Assembly: GCA_035547955.1 (NCBI GenBank) | Contig: DASZTR010000137.1 | Span: forward strand, 1-6,154 | Direction of reading: 5' to 3' | Origin: Nitrososphaera sp035547955 | Lineage (GTDB): Archaea > Thermoproteota > Nitrososphaeria > Nitrososphaerales > Nitrososphaeraceae | DNA length: 6,154 nt | Shown here: positions 6,043 to 6,154 of the stretch, in pieces | How the letters are laid out: each line of letters begins with the position of its first letter | Numbering within the stretch: position 1 is the stretch's first letter | The notes under the pieces: model-generated | Databases searched by the model: none | Seen by the model: only the letters and a program-made list of their open reading frames with translations | What the model was told of the DNA's origin: nothing | Position numbers and translations under genes: made by a program

Positions 6043-6154
6043 GTGATAGATAGTGACGACTTCTACAACTACACCGGGAAGTTAAAGGCGATTCAGCGGC
6101 AGTTCAAGGGGAAGGAGGCAAAGCTCGTCTCTGATTTTCTGAACGCGATCTTAG
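6043..6154 (+). CDS. Partial gene, possible tyrosine recombinase/integrase N-terminus
   Basis: An open frame follows the in-frame TAG at 5971-5973 and runs off the right edge. The GTG at 6043 is chosen as start because of the TATA-like box 26 bases upstream and because no in-frame ATG occurs. The 37 visible residues begin MIDSDDFYNYTGKLKAIQRQ and continue with KGKEAKLVSDFLNAIL. The pattern of an acidic start, an F-Y-x-Y segment, a basic helix and a second helix ending in FLNxIL resembles the SAM-like N-terminal domain of archaeal XerC/integrase proteins. Position just after a tRNA gene agrees. The catalytic domain (Arg, His and Tyr residues) is outside the window, so the assignment is tentative; an unrelated protein is possible. 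Confidence 0.5.
   Translation, partial: MIDSDDFYNYTGKLKAIQRQFKGKEAKLVSDFLNAIL

Overview
The window looks archaeal and most resembles an ammonia-oxidising Nitrososphaerota (Thaumarchaeota), probably Nitrososphaera-like. The evidence is an Amt-family ammonium transporter with an N-terminal signal peptide, an archaeal XPB helicase followed directly by the archaea-specific Bax1 nuclease, T/A-rich TATA-like boxes about 25-28 bases before several start codons (a leaderless arrangement), and intermediate base composition. The genus is an inference from these traits; no search could be run.

Layout. Positions 1-1302 (minus strand) hold most of an ammonium transporter whose C-terminus lies beyond the left edge. 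Positions 1303-1662 are an AT-rich divergent intergenic region. Positions 1663-2241 (plus) encode a 192-residue predicted winged-helix protein that I do not recognise further. After 32 bases carrying a TATA-like box come xpb (2274-3869, GTG start) and bax1 (3863-5725), which overlap by 7 bases and form a two-gene DNA-repair operon. A T-run follows bax1. A tRNA-Asp(GTC) gene lies at 5801-5915 and appears to carry a 40-base insertion in its D-loop. About 130 bases after the tRNA a new reading frame opens at a leaderless-type GTG (6043) and runs off the right edge. Its first 37 residues resemble the N-terminus of archaeal tyrosine integrases, so the right end may be the boundary of an element integrated at the tRNA gene.

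How the genes work together. XPB (superfamily 2 helicase) and Bax1 (PD-(D/E)XK-type nuclease, DUF790) are known partners in archaeal DNA unwinding and incision, and the overlap suggests coupled translation. Both proteins here carry Asn-, Gln- and Ser-rich stretches encoded by trinucleotide repeats at apparent linkers. The winged-helix gene upstream might regulate either the divergent amt or the repair pair, but the sequence does not decide this. The ammonium transporter serves nitrogen and energy-substrate uptake and has no evident link to the repair genes.
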